A stretch of 64,000 nt of DNA from Geodermatophilus obscurus DSM 43160 (GTDB lineage Bacteria > Actinomycetota > Actinomycetes > Mycobacteriales > Geodermatophilaceae): contig NC_013757.1 of assembly GCF_000025345.1 (NCBI RefSeq), positions 3,472,001 through 3,536,000 of the forward strand, in the 5' to 3' direction. A program made the position numbers and the translations under genes. The notes under the pieces were generated by a model. The model searched no databases. It was given only the letters and a program-made list of their open reading frames with translations, and was not told where the DNA came from. Of this stretch, positions 1 to 9,305 are shown piece by piece. How positions within the stretch are numbered: position 1 is the stretch's first letter; every line of letters starts with the position of its first letter.

Positions 1-836
1 CCCGTCACCGGCACCCCCGCGCCCACGAGCAGTGCGTTGACCTCGGCCGGGTCGGTGCCGCGCACCACCACCCGCGAGCCCTCGACCCCGAGCACCCGCC
101 CGTCGAGCACCGCCCGCACCCGGTCGGCGGCCGGGGTGTCCACCACCGTCGCGCCGGTGGGCGCGGTCAGCCGGGCCAGCTCGTCCTGCAGCACCAGCCG
201 GCCGCGGTCGAGCACGCCGACGCGGGTGCACAGCTGCTCGACCTCGGCCAGCAGGTGGCTGGAGAGGAACACCGTCGTCCCGCCGCGGTTCAGCTCGAGC
301 AGCAGGTCGCGGATCTCGTGGATCCCCTGCGGGTCCAGGCCGTTGGTCGGCTCGTCGAGCACCAGGAGCTCGGGACGGCGCAGCAGCGCGGCGGCCAGCC
401 CCAGCCGCTGCCGCATGCCGAGGGAGTAGGCGCGCACCGGCCGGCGGTCGATGCCGCCGAGCCCCACCTGCTCGAGCACCTCGTCGATCCGCGCCCGGCG
501 GGTGCGCCGGGAGCCGCCCGGCCCGGCGGCGTCGATCAGCCCGAGGTTGGCCCGCCCGGACAGGTGCCCGTGGTGCGCCGGCCCCTCGACCAGCGCGCCG
601 ACGCGTGGCAGCACCCGGCGGCCGGCGCGCGGCATCCGCCCGCCCAGCAGCTCGACCTCGCCGGCCGTCGGCAGCACCAGGCCCAGCAGCATCCGCACCG
701 TCGTCGTCTTGCCCGAGCCGTTGGCGCCGAGGAACCCGTAGACGTCGCCGGCGCGGACGTCGAGGTCGATGCCGTCGACCGCGCGCAGCCGGCCGTAGCG
801 CTTGACCAGCCCCCGGGTGCGGATCACCGCCGTCAC
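1..836 (-). CDS. ABC transporter ATP-binding protein (3' end outside window)
   Basis: ATP-hydrolysing subunit of an ABC-2/drug-export type transporter, acting at the cytoplasmic face of the membrane. About 278 residues are visible; the C-terminus runs off the left edge. Reading the minus strand I see Walker A GANGSGKTT (residues 37-45), a signature YSLGMRQRLGLA (about 137), Walker B LVLDEPTNGLDPQG (about 155) and the switch His in FLSSHLLAE (about 190). The GTG start at 836 overlaps the stop of the LolA-like gene upstream as GTGA, so the two are translationally coupled. A permease gene probably follows to the left, outside the window. The substrate cannot be read from the sequence. Confidence 0.93.
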   Translation of the reverse strand, partial: MTAVIRTRGLVKRYGRLRAVDGIDLDVRAGDVYGFLGANGSGKTTTVRMLLGLVLPTAGEVELLGGRMPRAGRRVLPRVGALVEGPAHHGHLSGRANLGLIDAAGPGGSRRTRRARIDEVLEQVGLGGIDRRPVRAYSLGMRQRLGLAAALLRRPELLVLDEPTNGLDPQGIHEIRDLLLELNRGGTTVFLSSHLLAEVEQLCTRVGVLDRGRLVLQDELARLTAPTGATVVDTPAADRVRAVLDGRVLGVEGSRVVVRGTDPAEVNALLVGAGVPVT

Positions 837-1939
837 GACGCGGCCCCGGGCAACCGGCGCGCGGCGTCGGCGAGCGCGTCGAGGGTGACCGTGCCGGTGA
901 GCACGTAGGCCGGACCCTCGCCCGGGTCGACCAGCATCAGCCCGAGCGGGCCGGCGGCGACCCGGGTGCCCAGCTCGTCGGTGACAGCGTCGGGGCTCGC
1001 GGTCAGCGCCTCGCGCAGCCCACCGGCCAGCCGGCCCGGCACCGGCGCGGCCGCCAGGAGCGTGACACCGCGGCCGTAGACGCCGACCGCGTCGGGGACG
1101 CCCTGGAAGGTCCGCCGCGGCAGGCCGGCCAGCTCCCGGGGCAGCCGCACGTCCGGCGCCCGCTCCTCGGCCTGCGCGATCAGCTCCTCGGTGTCGGGCG
1201 CGGTGAGCAGGGTGGCCTCCGGCGGCGGGGTGAAGGCGACGACGTCGGCCGGGGGGACGGCGAGGTCGAGGTCGAGGAAGCGGGTGTCCAGCGCCGGCAG
1301 GCCGGCGCCCTCGGCGAACACCTCCACCTGCAGCGGCAGCCCGCTGGCCGGGTCGACCCAGACGTCGACCCGGCCGACGGACGAGGCGACGTCGGCCGGC
1401 ACCAGCCGCAGCCCCAGCGCGTCGCGGCCGGCCACCCGGCGGGCTCCGGCGCGGGAGAGCTCCTCGTCGGCGGCCTCGGACAGCAGCCGGCGGCCGAGGG
1501 CGGCGGGCAGCAGGTCCGGCGGGGTGGGCAGCGCGAGAGACGCCGGGGTGCCGCGGGTGGCGGTGCCGGCCTCGAAGTCCCACGTCCAGGTGCCGCCGGG
1601 GTCGCGGTGCACGCCGGTCTCCCCTGCTCCGCTCACCACGTCGACCCGGTGCTCCTCCGGGCCACGCCACCACACGCGCATCAGGGTGCGGTCGCTGAAC
1701 AGGTCGGCGACGTCGGTGAGCCGCTCGGACACCGGCAGGGCCAACCCCCCGGCCGACACCGCGTAGCCGGAGAAGCCGACGTCCTCGCTGGTCAGCACCA
1801 CGGCGCGCAGCTCGGCGGCGGGCACGTCGGCGTCGTCCGCGGGCAGCGCCGCCACGACCGTGGGCAGCGCCACCAGCACCGCGACGAGCAGGCCCACCGC
1901 CGCCCACCGGGCGAGCGCGCCTCGCCCCCGTGCGGCCAT
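833..1939 (-). CDS. LolA/RseB-like exported or membrane-anchored protein
   Basis: 368 residues. An N-terminal hydrophobic segment (about residues 10-32, ending VVAALPAD) is a signal peptide or anchor, so the rest is extracytoplasmic. The body resembles actinobacterial proteins annotated as LolA/outer-membrane lipoprotein carrier-like or RseB/MucB-like: it has a MRVWWRGPEEHRVDVV stretch and later a VDVWVDPASGLPLQVEVF stretch typical of that beta-rich fold. Actinobacteria have no Lol pathway, so the name reflects fold only. The ATG at 1937-1939 is chosen because the upstream frame has no start. It overlaps the ABC ATPase gene by 4 nt, and such pairs often form a small envelope-transport operon. 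Function unknown. Confidence 0.75.
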   Translation of the reverse strand: MAARGRGALARWAAVGLLVAVLVALPTVVAALPADDADVPAAELRAVVLTSEDVGFSGYAVSAGGLALPVSERLTDVADLFSDRTLMRVWWRGPEEHRVDVVSGAGETGVHRDPGGTWTWDFEAGTATRGTPASLALPTPPDLLPAALGRRLLSEAADEELSRAGARRVAGRDALGLRLVPADVASSVGRVDVWVDPASGLPLQVEVFAEGAGLPALDTRFLDLDLAVPPADVVAFTPPPEATLLTAPDTEELIAQAEERAPDVRLPRELAGLPRRTFQGVPDAVGVYGRGVTLLAAAPVPGRLAGGLREALTASPDAVTDELGTRVAAGPLGLMLVDPGEGPAYVLTGTVTLDALADAARRLPGAAS

Positions 1940-1980
1940 GCGAGCAACGGTACGTGCGCGGGTGCGCCGCGCCGGTCCCG

Positions 1981-2934
1981 CTAGTGCGACGTCCCGCCCG
2001 CCGGGTGAGCCTTGCGCCGGTGCACCGTGAGGTTCATGACCAGCACGATCAACGCCCCGACGACGAGCCCGGCGAGCGCGCTGGCCAGGGTGTTGACGAG
2101 CCACCCCACCACCCCGCCGAGGGCTCCGGTGGCCTCGTGCGCGAGTTCCTCCAGGTGGTGCACGGCGCCGTAGACGGCGTGCAGCCCCAGCTCGTCGGAG
2201 CCCACCAGCAGGATGTGCCCGCCGACCCACAGCATCGCGGCGGTCCCGACCACGGTCAGGGCGGTGAGCAGCCGCGGCATCGCCTTCACCAGTCCGTGGC
2301 CGAACCGGGAGATGCCCTTCCCGGGGCGCTGGGACAGGGACAGCCCGACGTCGTCCATCTTCACGATGAGGCCGACGACGCCGTAGACGAGGATCGTGAT
2401 GCCGACCGCGACGACCGCGAGGATCACCGCGCGGGACCAGAAGCCCTCGCCGGCCACCTCGTTCAGCGAGATCACCATGATCTCCGCCGAGAGGATGAAG
2501 TCGGTGCGCACGGCCCCGCTCACGATCGTCTTCTCGTCCGGGAGCGCCTGCTCCACCGATGCGTGGGCCTCGGAGTGGCCGCTGAGCTTGTGCCAGACCT
2601 TCTCCGCGCCCTCGTAGCACAGATAGGCCCCTCCGATCATCAGGATCGGGGTGAGGAGGAACGGCAGGAACTGGCTGAGCAGCAGGATGGCGGGCAGGAT
2701 GATCACCAGCTTGTTGCGCAGCGAGCCCAGGGCGATGCGCTTGATGATCGGGATCTCGCGCTCGGCGGCCAGGCCGTGCACGTACTGCGGCGTGACGGCG
2801 GTGTCGTCGACGACGACACCCGCGGCCTTGGCGCTGGCTCGTCCTGCAGCCGCCCCGATGTCGTCGACGGAGGCAGCGGCGGCGCGCGCCAGGACCGCCA
2901 CGTCGTCGAACAGGGCTACGAGTCCACCGGCCAC
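1981..2934 (-). CDS. DUF808 (YedI-like) integral membrane protein
   Basis: 317 residues with the DUF808 pattern: an N-terminal VALFDDVAVLARAAAASVDD segment, a TPQYVHGLAAEREIPIIKRI stretch at about 50-70, then several hydrophobic helices and a basic tail ending HRRKAHPAGGTSH. Length and architecture match the E. coli YedI family, whose function is unknown. The GTG start at 2934 has a GAGAGGAC ribosome binding site about 7 nt upstream. It is a single-gene unit on the minus strand, divergent from the hypothetical gene at 3148. Confidence 0.88.
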   Translation of the reverse strand: MAGGLVALFDDVAVLARAAAASVDDIGAAAGRASAKAAGVVVDDTAVTPQYVHGLAAEREIPIIKRIALGSLRNKLVIILPAILLLSQFLPFLLTPILMIGGAYLCYEGAEKVWHKLSGHSEAHASVEQALPDEKTIVSGAVRTDFILSAEIMVISLNEVAGEGFWSRAVILAVVAVGITILVYGVVGLIVKMDDVGLSLSQRPGKGISRFGHGLVKAMPRLLTALTVVGTAAMLWVGGHILLVGSDELGLHAVYGAVHHLEELAHEATGALGGVVGWLVNTLASALAGLVVGALIVLVMNLTVHRRKAHPAGGTSH

Positions 2935-3147
2935 GGAACGTCCTCTCAGTTGGTCTGCACCCGTGTGCTGTCCCAGTGATCGTGGTGCGTCCAGCCGTGC
3001 TGCGCGCGGCCACCCGTCCGCCGATCCCGACCCTGTTACCCGACCGGGACACGCCGAACGCATCTTCGGAGGGTCCGCCCTCTGGCGACCCGGACCGGCA
3101 CTGTGGAGCGATGGGCTGCTCACCGAGCGCAGCAGGAGGGTGGGACC

Positions 3148-3657
3148 ATGCGGACGGCGGACGACGGCGCGGCGCTCTGGCCGGACCGGTACCTCACCGA
3201 CGGCCGGCTGGTCGTCGTCCGGTCGCCCCGGCGCGAGGCGTCGTCGCGGCGGGCCCGGCTGCGCGCGGCCGCCGTCCGGCTGGACCGGGCCGCCCGTGCC
3301 CGGCTGCGCGTGCCGTCTCCCGCCCCCGAGCCGTCCCCGCCGGCACCCGAGGCGGCGTTCGCCGCGTGGGACACCACCGAGGCGCGGGTCGCCGCGGCCG
3401 CCGGGCGGGCGTGGGCGGAGACGGTGCGCGAGCCCTCCTGGTCCTCGCCGCTGCTGGCGACGAGCCGCTTCGACGGCCAGGCCGAGGTCGACCGCATCGT
3501 CGACCTCGCGCTGCGCATCCGGTCGGCCCGCGTCTCCCTGGGGCTGCGCCCGGCCGGGACCGCCGCGGAGTACTGGGACCGCCAGTCCGCCGCGCTGGAG
3601 GCCGCGGCGCTCCGGCTCGGGCACCGCGCCGACGCGCTGATCCGCTACCGCGACTAG
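3148..3657 (+). CDS. Hypothetical helical protein, interrupted by an in-frame amber codon
   Basis: 169 residues up to TAG at 3655-3657. The ATG at 3148 has a good AGGAGGG site (3134-3140). I do not recognise a family. The N-terminal half is rich in Arg/Ala/Pro; the second half (from AWAETVREPSW) is predicted helical with heptad-like spacing and no membrane segment. The same frame continues without another stop from 3658 to TGA at 3883-3885 with coding-like composition, followed at once by a hairpin. The natural product was therefore probably 245 residues, with Gln (CAG) mutated to TAG at codon 170. Confidence 0.6.
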   Translation: MRTADDGAALWPDRYLTDGRLVVVRSPRREASSRRARLRAAAVRLDRAARARLRVPSPAPEPSPPAPEAAFAAWDTTEARVAAAAGRAWAETVREPSWSSPLLATSRFDGQAEVDRIVDLALRIRSARVSLGLRPAGTAAEYWDRQSAALEAAALRLGHRADALIRYRD

Positions 3658-3885
3658 GCCGCGCTGCTCTCGACCGAGCTGCACCAGCTCGCGGACCTGG
3701 AGCGGCTGGAGCGCACCGCCGTGGAGGTCGACGGGATCACCGCCGCGACGTCGGCGCCACCCGGCCAGGGGGACGGCGACCTGCGCGCGGTGGCCGACGA
3801 GATCGCCGCGGTGCGGGGCGCGGTCGCTGAGCTGGTCGAGCTGATGACCCGCACCCGGGCGCCGCTGGCCGAGCCGCTGGACTGA
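3658..3885 (+). other. In-frame continuation of the upstream ORF beyond the TAG
   Basis: Seventy-five sense codons directly follow the amber codon in the same frame and end at TGA 3883-3885. They encode a Leu/Glu/Ala-rich helical stretch (AALLSTELHQLADLERLERT, later EIAAVRGAVAELVELM) with third positions nearly all G or C, like true genes here. No start codon with a ribosome binding site lies inside, so it does not look like an independent gene. It reads as the detached C-terminus of the 3148 gene. Confidence 0.6.
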
Positions 3886-3905
3886 GCGCACGGTGATGTG
3901 CGCTC
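3884..3905. terminator. Hairpin after the extended 3148 ORF
   Basis: GAGCGCAC (3884-3891) pairs perfectly with GTGCGCTC (3898-3905) around a 6-nt loop. It begins inside the TGA at 3883-3885, so it marks the end of the extended reading frame rather than the amber codon. There is no T-run. Confidence 0.5.
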
Positions 3906-3999
3906 GTGGCGCGTTCTGGGGCCGGAGTGCGCCGCAACCGCACACCACCAGGCCGATCCGCGTGCATGGCCCGGCGGCGACCGCGGGTAGAGCGACTCC

Positions 4000-4668
4000 A
4001 TGGCGCCTCCCATCAGCGACGCGGTCGTCGTCGACGTCCTCCGCCGGGTCGACCGGCTGACGGTCCCGCTCGTCCGCCGGCTGGGCCGCCCACCGGAGCT
4101 GCCCCAGGCCGAGCGCGAGGAGTGGTGGGCCGACCGGGTCTCCCGCGTCGCCGCGGGCGTCAGCGCCGTCCCCCGCTTCGCCGGCAAGCTGGCCGACCTG
4201 CTGCCGCTGCAGAACACCGTCGGCTCGGCGGTCCAGGCGCTGGTCGTCGGCGGGGTGGCCGCGGAGCACGGCGTCCAGGACGAGGCCGAGCGGGTGTCGC
4301 TGCTGGCGGCGGTTCTGCTCGACCGCGACCTGCCCGCGGAGCGCGTGCGGCCGCTGCTGGCCCGAGCCCGTGGCGCCTACGCCGAGGACGTCCTCGGGGA
4401 GAAGGAGGACCGCAGCGCCGTCCGCACCCTGTGGCGGGTCGCCCGGCTGCTGAGCCGCATCGACGACACCCTCGACGCCCGGCCCAAGGGCAAGCTGCGG
4501 CACCGGGCGCTGTCCAACCTGCCGGTGGTCGGCACGATCGGCGGCTACGCGGCCGAGCGGGAGGGCCTGCGCCGGGCGGCGGCCGAGACGGCGGCGCTGC
4601 TGGCCGGCCGCGCCGGCCGGACCGCGGCGGCCGGACCCGGTGGCCGGCCGGCCGACCCGGTTCAGTGA
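4000..4668 (+). CDS. Conserved hypothetical protein
   Basis: 222 residues. I do not recognise a named family. A weakly hydrophobic segment lies around [20 protein letters not shown] (residues 68-87), flanked by charged helices, which suggests peripheral or single-span membrane association. A second loop reads [17 protein letters not shown] (about 170-186). The last 60 residues are Ala/Arg/Gly-rich. The ATG at 4000 is the first start in frame. The 3' end overlaps the convergent metF gene by 7 nt. Confidence 0.6.
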   Translation: MAPPISDAVVVDVLRRVDRLTVPLVRRLGRPPELPQAEREEWWADRVSRVAAGVSAVPRFAGKLADLLPLQNTVGSAVQALVVGGVAAEHGVQDEAERVSLLAAVLLDRDLPAERVRPLLARARGAYAEDVLGEKEDRSAVRTLWRVARLLSRIDDTLDARPKGKLRHRALSNLPVVGTIGGYAAEREGLRRAAAETAALLAGRAGRTAAAGPGGRPADPVQ

Positions 4669-5564
4669 GGAGATCCGACCGCCGCCAGGTTGGCGTGGAC
4701 CTCGCGGGTCGCCGTCGACCGGTTCATGGTGATGAAGTGGATGCCCGGCACGCCCTCGGCCAGCAGCGTCCGGCACAGCTCGGTGGCGATCTCGACGCCG
4801 TAGGCCCGCACCGCCGCCTTCGCCTCGGGGGTGTCGCCGTCCAGCTCGGCGAAGCGGGCGGCCAGCTGCTCGGGGAAGGCCTGCCCCGACAGCTGCACGA
4901 TCCGGGTGATCTGCCGGGCGTTGGTCACCGGCATGACCCCCGCGATGATCGGCACCTCGCAACCCGTGGCGGCCACCCGGTCGCGCATCCGCAGGTAGTC
5001 CTCCGCGCGGAAGAACATCTGCGTGATGGCGAAGTCGGCGCCGGCCCGGCACTTGCGCACGAACATCGCGACGTCGGTCTCGAAGTCCGGCGACCGCGGG
5101 TGCCGCTCCGGGAAGGCGGCCACGCCGACGGAGAAGTCGCCCATCGAGCGGATCAGCTCGACCAGCTCCGCGGCGTACTGCAGCCCCTCCGGGTGGGCCA
5201 CCCACTCCGCCTGCGGGTCGGCGCCGGGCGGGTCGCCGCGCAGCGCCAGCAGGTTGCGCACCCCCGCGGCGGCCAGCCGGCTGACCACGTGCCGCAGCTC
5301 GGCGACGCTGTGGTCGACGGCGGTCAGGTGGGCCAGCGGGGTCATCGTCGTCTCGGTGGCGATGCGCTCGGTGACCGACACGGTGCCCTCGCGGGTCGAC
5401 CCGCCGGCGCCGTAGGTGACCGACACGAACGACGGCTGCAGCCGCTCCAGCTCGCGCAGCGCCGTCCACAGCTGGGTGGCGCCGTCGGGGGTCTTGGGCG
5501 GGAAGAACTCGAAGGACCACGTCGGCCGGCCCTCGTCGAGAAGCTCGCGCACGGTCCGGCTCAT
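4662..5564 (-). CDS. metF: 5,10-methylenetetrahydrofolate reductase
   Basis: Reduces 5,10-methylene-THF to 5-methyl-THF for methionine synthesis, using FAD and NAD(P)H. 300 residues, normal for MetF. Diagnostic segments: FEFFPPKT (about 18-25, with the catalytic Glu), [10 protein letters not shown] (47-56), LALRGDPPG (about 107), DFAITQMFF (about 184-192) and an IAGVMPVTN loop. The ATG at 5564 has a TATCCT box 8 nt upstream, so a leaderless transcript is likely. It is divergent from crtE across 113 bp, the same metF/prenyl-synthase arrangement as Rv2172c-Rv2173 in M. tuberculosis. Together with glyA at 10.4 kb it belongs to one-carbon metabolism. Confidence 0.95.
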   Translation of the reverse strand: MSRTVRELLDEGRPTWSFEFFPPKTPDGATQLWTALRELERLQPSFVSVTYGAGGSTREGTVSVTERIATETTMTPLAHLTAVDHSVAELRHVVSRLAAAGVRNLLALRGDPPGADPQAEWVAHPEGLQYAAELVELIRSMGDFSVGVAAFPERHPRSPDFETDVAMFVRKCRAGADFAITQMFFRAEDYLRMRDRVAATGCEVPIIAGVMPVTNARQITRIVQLSGQAFPEQLAARFAELDGDTPEAKAAVRAYGVEIATELCRTLLAEGVPGIHFITMNRSTATREVHANLAAVGSPH

Positions 5565-5572
5565 GGACAGCG

Positions 5573-5578
5573 AGGATA
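5573..5578 (-). promoter_or_regulatory. -10 box of metF
   Basis: TATCCT on the minus strand, 8 nt before the ATG: leaderless type. No clear -35 hexamer. Confidence 0.55.
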
Positions 5579-5627
5579 CGGACCGGCCACCCCCGGAGCC
5601 GCGCTGCATCCGGACGGCGCCGGTCCG
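5579..5627. promoter_or_regulatory. Inverted repeat between metF and crtE
   Basis: CGGACCGGC (5579-5587) and its exact complement GCCGGTCCG (5619-5627) flank 31 bp in the divergent metF/crtE promoter region. One arm directly abuts the metF -10 box. Either a regulator binding site or chance in GC-rich DNA. Confidence 0.25.
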
Positions 5628-5677
5628 GCGAAGGACCCCCGGCACCGCTGCACTCCCGGCCCCAGGAGGCTCGACCC

Positions 5678-6871
5678 GTGGCCCTGACCCACTCCACCCC
5701 GATCCCGGCCGCGCCAGATCGAGTCGCCCGCGATACTCGGTCCGTGATCGCCGGGGCGCAGCAGCGCGAGACTCCTGTCCTCCGCCCGGCTCCCCCGCCG
5801 GCCGTCGCCGAAATCGACCGCGTCCGCGCGGCCGTCTCCACCGCCCTCACGGACTTCCTCCACGTGCAGCGGCAGACCCTCGCGGCGATGGACGAGTCCC
5901 TGCTGCCGGTGGTCGACGAGGTGTGCGCCCTGGCCGACGGGGGCAAGCGGCTGCGCCCGCTGTTCGCCTACTGGGGCTGGCGCGGCGTCCGCGGCGAGCG
6001 CCCGGGCGAGTCCGACGCGGCCGTGCTCCGGGCGGTCGCCGCGCTGGAGTTCGTGCACGCCAGCGCCCTGGTCCACGACGACGTCATGGACGGCGCGCTG
6101 ACCCGCCGGGGCCGACCGGCCACCCACGTCGGCTTCGCCGCCCGGCACGGCGACGGCGAGCTCGCCGGGGACGGCGACACCTTCGGCATCGGCGCGGCGA
6201 TCCTCGTCGGCGACCTCGCCCTGGTGTGGTCCGACGAGCTGCTGCGCCGCTCGGGCATCTCCACCGCTGCCCTCTCCCGGGCCCGCACCGTCTGGGACAC
6301 CATGCGCACCGAGGTGACCGCCGGGCAGTACCTGGACCTGCTGCGCGCCGCCGGCGGCCTGCCCGGCGCCCAGGGCGCGCTGACCGTGGCCCGCTACAAG
6401 AGCGCCGGCTACACCGTGCAGCGGCCGCTGCAGCTGGGCGCGGCCATCGCCGGCGCCGGCCCGCGCGCCGCGGAGGTCTACACCGCGATCGGCCTGCCGC
6501 TGGGGGAGGCGTTCCAGCTGCGCGACGACGTCCTCGGGGTGTTCGGCGACCCGACCGTCACCGGCAAGTCCGCCGACGACGACCTGCGCGAGGGCAAGCA
6601 GACGCTGCTGGTCGCCTTGGCCGAGGAGGCCGCGGACGGCGCCGGCCGGCAGCTGCTGGGCGAGGCGCTGGGGAACCCCCTGGCCGGGCCGGAGGAGTTC
6701 GACGCGCTGCGGTCGCTCATGGAGTCCACCGGCGCCCGCGCGCAGGTCGAGCAGCGGATCGCCGAGCGCACCGCGCTCGCCCGCACCGCCATCGCCGAGG
6801 CCCCGCTGGCCGACGACGCCCGGGCCGCGCTCGACGCGCTGGCCGTCGCCGCGACCACCCGCACCGCCTGA
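5678..6871 (+). CDS. crtE: Geranylgeranyl diphosphate synthase (polyprenyl synthetase)
   Basis: Condenses isopentenyl diphosphate units to GGPP, the carotenoid precursor. 397 residues. Motifs: GGKRLRPLF (about 88), first Asp-rich motif DDVMD (134-138) preceded by [22 protein letters not shown] (about 249) and second motif [13 protein letters not shown] (about 279-291). A roughly 45-residue Pro/Ala-rich N-terminal extension precedes the core. GTG 5678 is preferred because AGGAGG lies at 5664-5669. Its TGA overlaps the crtI ATG (TGATG), so crtE-crtI-crtB form an operon. By position it corresponds to idsA2 (Rv2173); the product chain length cannot be proven from sequence. Confidence 0.93.
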   Translation: MALTHSTPIPAAPDRVARDTRSVIAGAQQRETPVLRPAPPPAVAEIDRVRAAVSTALTDFLHVQRQTLAAMDESLLPVVDEVCALADGGKRLRPLFAYWGWRGVRGERPGESDAAVLRAVAALEFVHASALVHDDVMDGALTRRGRPATHVGFAARHGDGELAGDGDTFGIGAAILVGDLALVWSDELLRRSGISTAALSRARTVWDTMRTEVTAGQYLDLLRAAGGLPGAQGALTVARYKSAGYTVQRPLQLGAAIAGAGPRAAEVYTAIGLPLGEAFQLRDDVLGVFGDPTVTGKSADDDLREGKQTLLVALAEEAADGAGRQLLGEALGNPLAGPEEFDALRSLMESTGARAQVEQRIAERTALARTAIAEAPLADDARAALDALAVAATTRTA

Positions 6872-8355
6872 TGGTCCGCACCGTCCCCGGGCGCACCGAC
6901 CGCGTCGTCGTCGTCGGCGCCGGCCTCGCCGGGCTGTCCGCGGCGCTGCGGCTGCGCGGCGCCGGCCGGGAGGTCACCGTCGTCGAGCGGGGGCCCGGCC
7001 CGGGCGGGCGCGCCGGGCGGATCGAGGAGCGCGGCTACGCCCTCGACACCGGCCCGTCGGTGTTCACCGCCCCCGAGCTGGTCGCCGACACCCTCGCCGC
7101 GGTCGGCGAGAAGCTCGAGGACCGGCTGCAGATGGTCCCGCTGGAGACCACCTACCGCGCGCAGTTCGCCGACGGCTCGCACCTGGACGTGCACGCCGAC
7201 GTCGACGCCTTCGCCGCGGAGGTCGAGGCGCTGTGCGGTCCGGGTGAGGCCGTGGCGCTGCGCCGGTACCTGGCCGACCTCGCCGAGCTGTACCGGCTGC
7301 AGCTGACCACCTTCATCGACCGCAACCTCGACACCCCGCTGGACCTGCTCGGCCCCGAGCTGGTGCAGCTGGCCCGGCGCGGCGGCTTCGGCCGGCTGTC
7401 CCGGCACGTCGAGCGGCACTTCACCGACGACCGGCTGCGCCGGCTGTTCAGCTTCCAGGCCCTCTACGCGGGGGTCTCGCCGTACCGCGCGATCGCCGCC
7501 TACGCCGTCATCGCCCAGCTCGACATCGGCGCCGGCGTCTGGCACCCGGTGGGCGGGATCGCCGCCGTCCCCCGCGCGATGGCCGCCGCGGCCGCCGACG
7601 CCGGCGTGACCCTGCGCCACGACACCGGGGTGCGGGAACTGGAGGTCAGCGGGTCGCGGGTCACCGGCGTGCTGCTGGACGGCGGCGAGCGGCTGCCCGC
7701 GGACGCCGTCGTCGTCACCGTCGACCGGCCGGAGACGCTGGTGCCCGGGTTCCGGCGGCTGCGGCGGCCGGTGTACTCGCCGTCCTGCGTGGCCGTGCAC
7801 GTCGGCGTCCGCAGCGAGCTGCGCGGCCAGGCGCACCACACGATCAGCTTCGGCGCCGCCTGGCGCGAGGTGTTCGCCGAGCTGACCCGGGACGGGCGCC
7901 CGATGACCGACCCGAGCCTGCTGGTCAGCATGCCGTCGCGCACCGACCGCAGCCTCGCCCCCGAGGGCGGCCAGGTGCTGAGCATCGTCGCGCCCACCCC
8001 GAACCTCGACCCGCACAGCGGCGGCAACCCCGACCTGGACTGGACGACGCTGGGCCCCCGCTACCGCGACGAGGTGCTCGCGGTGCTGGAGTCCCGCGGC
8101 TGGACCGGCCTGACCGGCGCGATCGAGGTCGAGCACGTCGACACCCCGCTGACCTGGGCGGCGCAGGGCATGGCCGCGGGGACGCCGTTCGCGCTGGCGC
8201 ACACCTTCGGCCAGACCGGCCCGTTCCGGACGCCGACGCTGCCGCGGCGCGGGCCGGAGAACGTCGTCCTGGCCGGCTCGTCGGTGCAGCCGGGCGTCGG
8301 CGTACCGATGGTCGTCATCAGCGGCCGGCTCGCCGCGGAACGGATCACCGGATGA
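6871..8355 (+). CDS. crtI: Phytoene desaturase (lycopene-forming CrtI type)
   Basis: FAD-dependent desaturation of phytoene towards lycopene at the membrane. 494 residues. N-terminal dinucleotide-binding motif VVVGAGLAGLSAALRLRGAG (13-32), then ERGPGPGGRAGR and a DTGPSVFTAP segment characteristic of CrtI. The C-terminal FAD signature reads VVLAGSSVQPGVGVPMVVIS (about 466-485). The last 4 nt (ATGA) overlap the start of crtB. The number of desaturation steps cannot be read from sequence; the neighbouring lycopene cyclase genes imply lycopene. Confidence 0.94.
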   Translation: MVRTVPGRTDRVVVVGAGLAGLSAALRLRGAGREVTVVERGPGPGGRAGRIEERGYALDTGPSVFTAPELVADTLAAVGEKLEDRLQMVPLETTYRAQFADGSHLDVHADVDAFAAEVEALCGPGEAVALRRYLADLAELYRLQLTTFIDRNLDTPLDLLGPELVQLARRGGFGRLSRHVERHFTDDRLRRLFSFQALYAGVSPYRAIAAYAVIAQLDIGAGVWHPVGGIAAVPRAMAAAAADAGVTLRHDTGVRELEVSGSRVTGVLLDGGERLPADAVVVTVDRPETLVPGFRRLRRPVYSPSCVAVHVGVRSELRGQAHHTISFGAAWREVFAELTRDGRPMTDPSLLVSMPSRTDRSLAPEGGQVLSIVAPTPNLDPHSGGNPDLDWTTLGPRYRDEVLAVLESRGWTGLTGAIEVEHVDTPLTWAAQGMAAGTPFALAHTFGQTGPFRTPTLPRRGPENVVLAGSSVQPGVGVPMVVISGRLAAERITG

Positions 8356-9305
8356 CACTCGTCGAACCCCCGCGCACGCAGGCCGAGCGCCAGGCCCTCC
8401 TCGACGCCGCCTATCGGCACTGTGCGGCGATCAACGCCGAGCACGGCAAGAGCTACCACCTGGCCACCCGGCTGCTCACCCCCGAGCGTCGCCCGGCGGT
8501 GCACGCGCTGTACGCCGCCGCGCGCACCGCCGACGACCTCGTCGACCACCCGGGCGCGGACCCGTCCGGTGACCTGGCCGACTGGTCCCGCGCGCTGCTC
8601 GCCGAGCTGGAGGCCGGCTGGTCCGACGACCCGGTGCGGCTGGCCACCGTGCACACCTACCGCCGCTACGCCATCCCCGTCGAGCACCTGGTGGACTTCC
8701 TCGCCGCCATGACCAGCGACCTCACCGTCACCGGCTACGCGGACATGGACGCCCTCGACCGGTACATGTGGGGGTCGGCGTCGGTGATCGGGCTGCAGGT
8801 GCTCCCCGTCCTCGGCACCGCACCCGGCGTCGCCCGCGAGGAGGCCGCGCCGCACGCGATCGCGCTGGGCGAGGCGTTCCAGCTGACCAACTTCCTGCGC
8901 GACGTCGCCGAGGACGTCGACCGCGGCCGGGTGTACCTGCCCGCCGACGTCATGGCCGCGCACGGCGTGACCCGGGAGCAGCTCGAGGCCAAGCGGTACG
9001 ACGGCAACTTCCGCGAGCTGATGCGAGAGATGGTCGCGATCGTGCGCCGTCGCTACGACGACGCCGCTCCGGGGACGCCGATGCTCGCGCCGGAGTCCCG
9101 CGACTGCGTGCGCGCGGCCACCGACCTCTACGGCGGCATCCTCACCGAGATCGAGCGGGCCGACTACCGGGTGCTCGACCGCCGGGTGCGGGTGTCCCAG
9201 CCGCGGCGCCTGGCGGTGTTCGCCCGCCGGTTGACCGCCGCCCAGCTGGCCAGGGTCAGGGTGACCATGGCGAAGCCGAACAGCAGGTCCTCGACCGGCG
9301 CGTAG
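8352..9305 (+). CDS. crtB: Phytoene synthase
   Basis: Head-to-head condensation of two GGPP to phytoene. 317 residues. Squalene/phytoene synthase motifs: SYHLATRLL (about 36), first Asp-rich motif RTADDLVD (58-65), YMWGSASVIGLQVLP (about 138) and second motif NFLRDVAEDVDRGRVYLP (about 178-195). The ATG overlaps the crtI stop (ATGA). The last 47 codons lie antisense to the conserved core and tail of crtYd on the other strand: the terminal residues TMAKPNSRSSTGA are the complement of the crtYd PVEDLLFGFAM region. The true functional end of CrtB is probably near residue 290-300. Confidence 0.94.
   Translation: MTLVEPPRTQAERQALLDAAYRHCAAINAEHGKSYHLATRLLTPERRPAVHALYAAARTADDLVDHPGADPSGDLADWSRALLAELEAGWSDDPVRLATVHTYRRYAIPVEHLVDFLAAMTSDLTVTGYADMDALDRYMWGSASVIGLQVLPVLGTAPGVAREEAAPHAIALGEAFQLTNFLRDVAEDVDRGRVYLPADVMAAHGVTREQLEAKRYDGNFRELMREMVAIVRRRYDDAAPGTPMLAPESRDCVRAATDLYGGILTEIERADYRVLDRRVRVSQPRRLAVFARRLTAAQLARVRVTMAKPNSRSSTGA

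Noticed and set aside
3655-3657. TAG as a recoded or pyrrolysine-type codon
   Set aside because: No sign of amber recoding in the window; other genes here use TAG as a normal stop (for example ctaE and crtB), so mutation or error is simpler.
9260-9305. New C-terminal domain of CrtB
   Set aside because: The extra residues are just the complement of the conserved crtYd core and have no independent coding signature.
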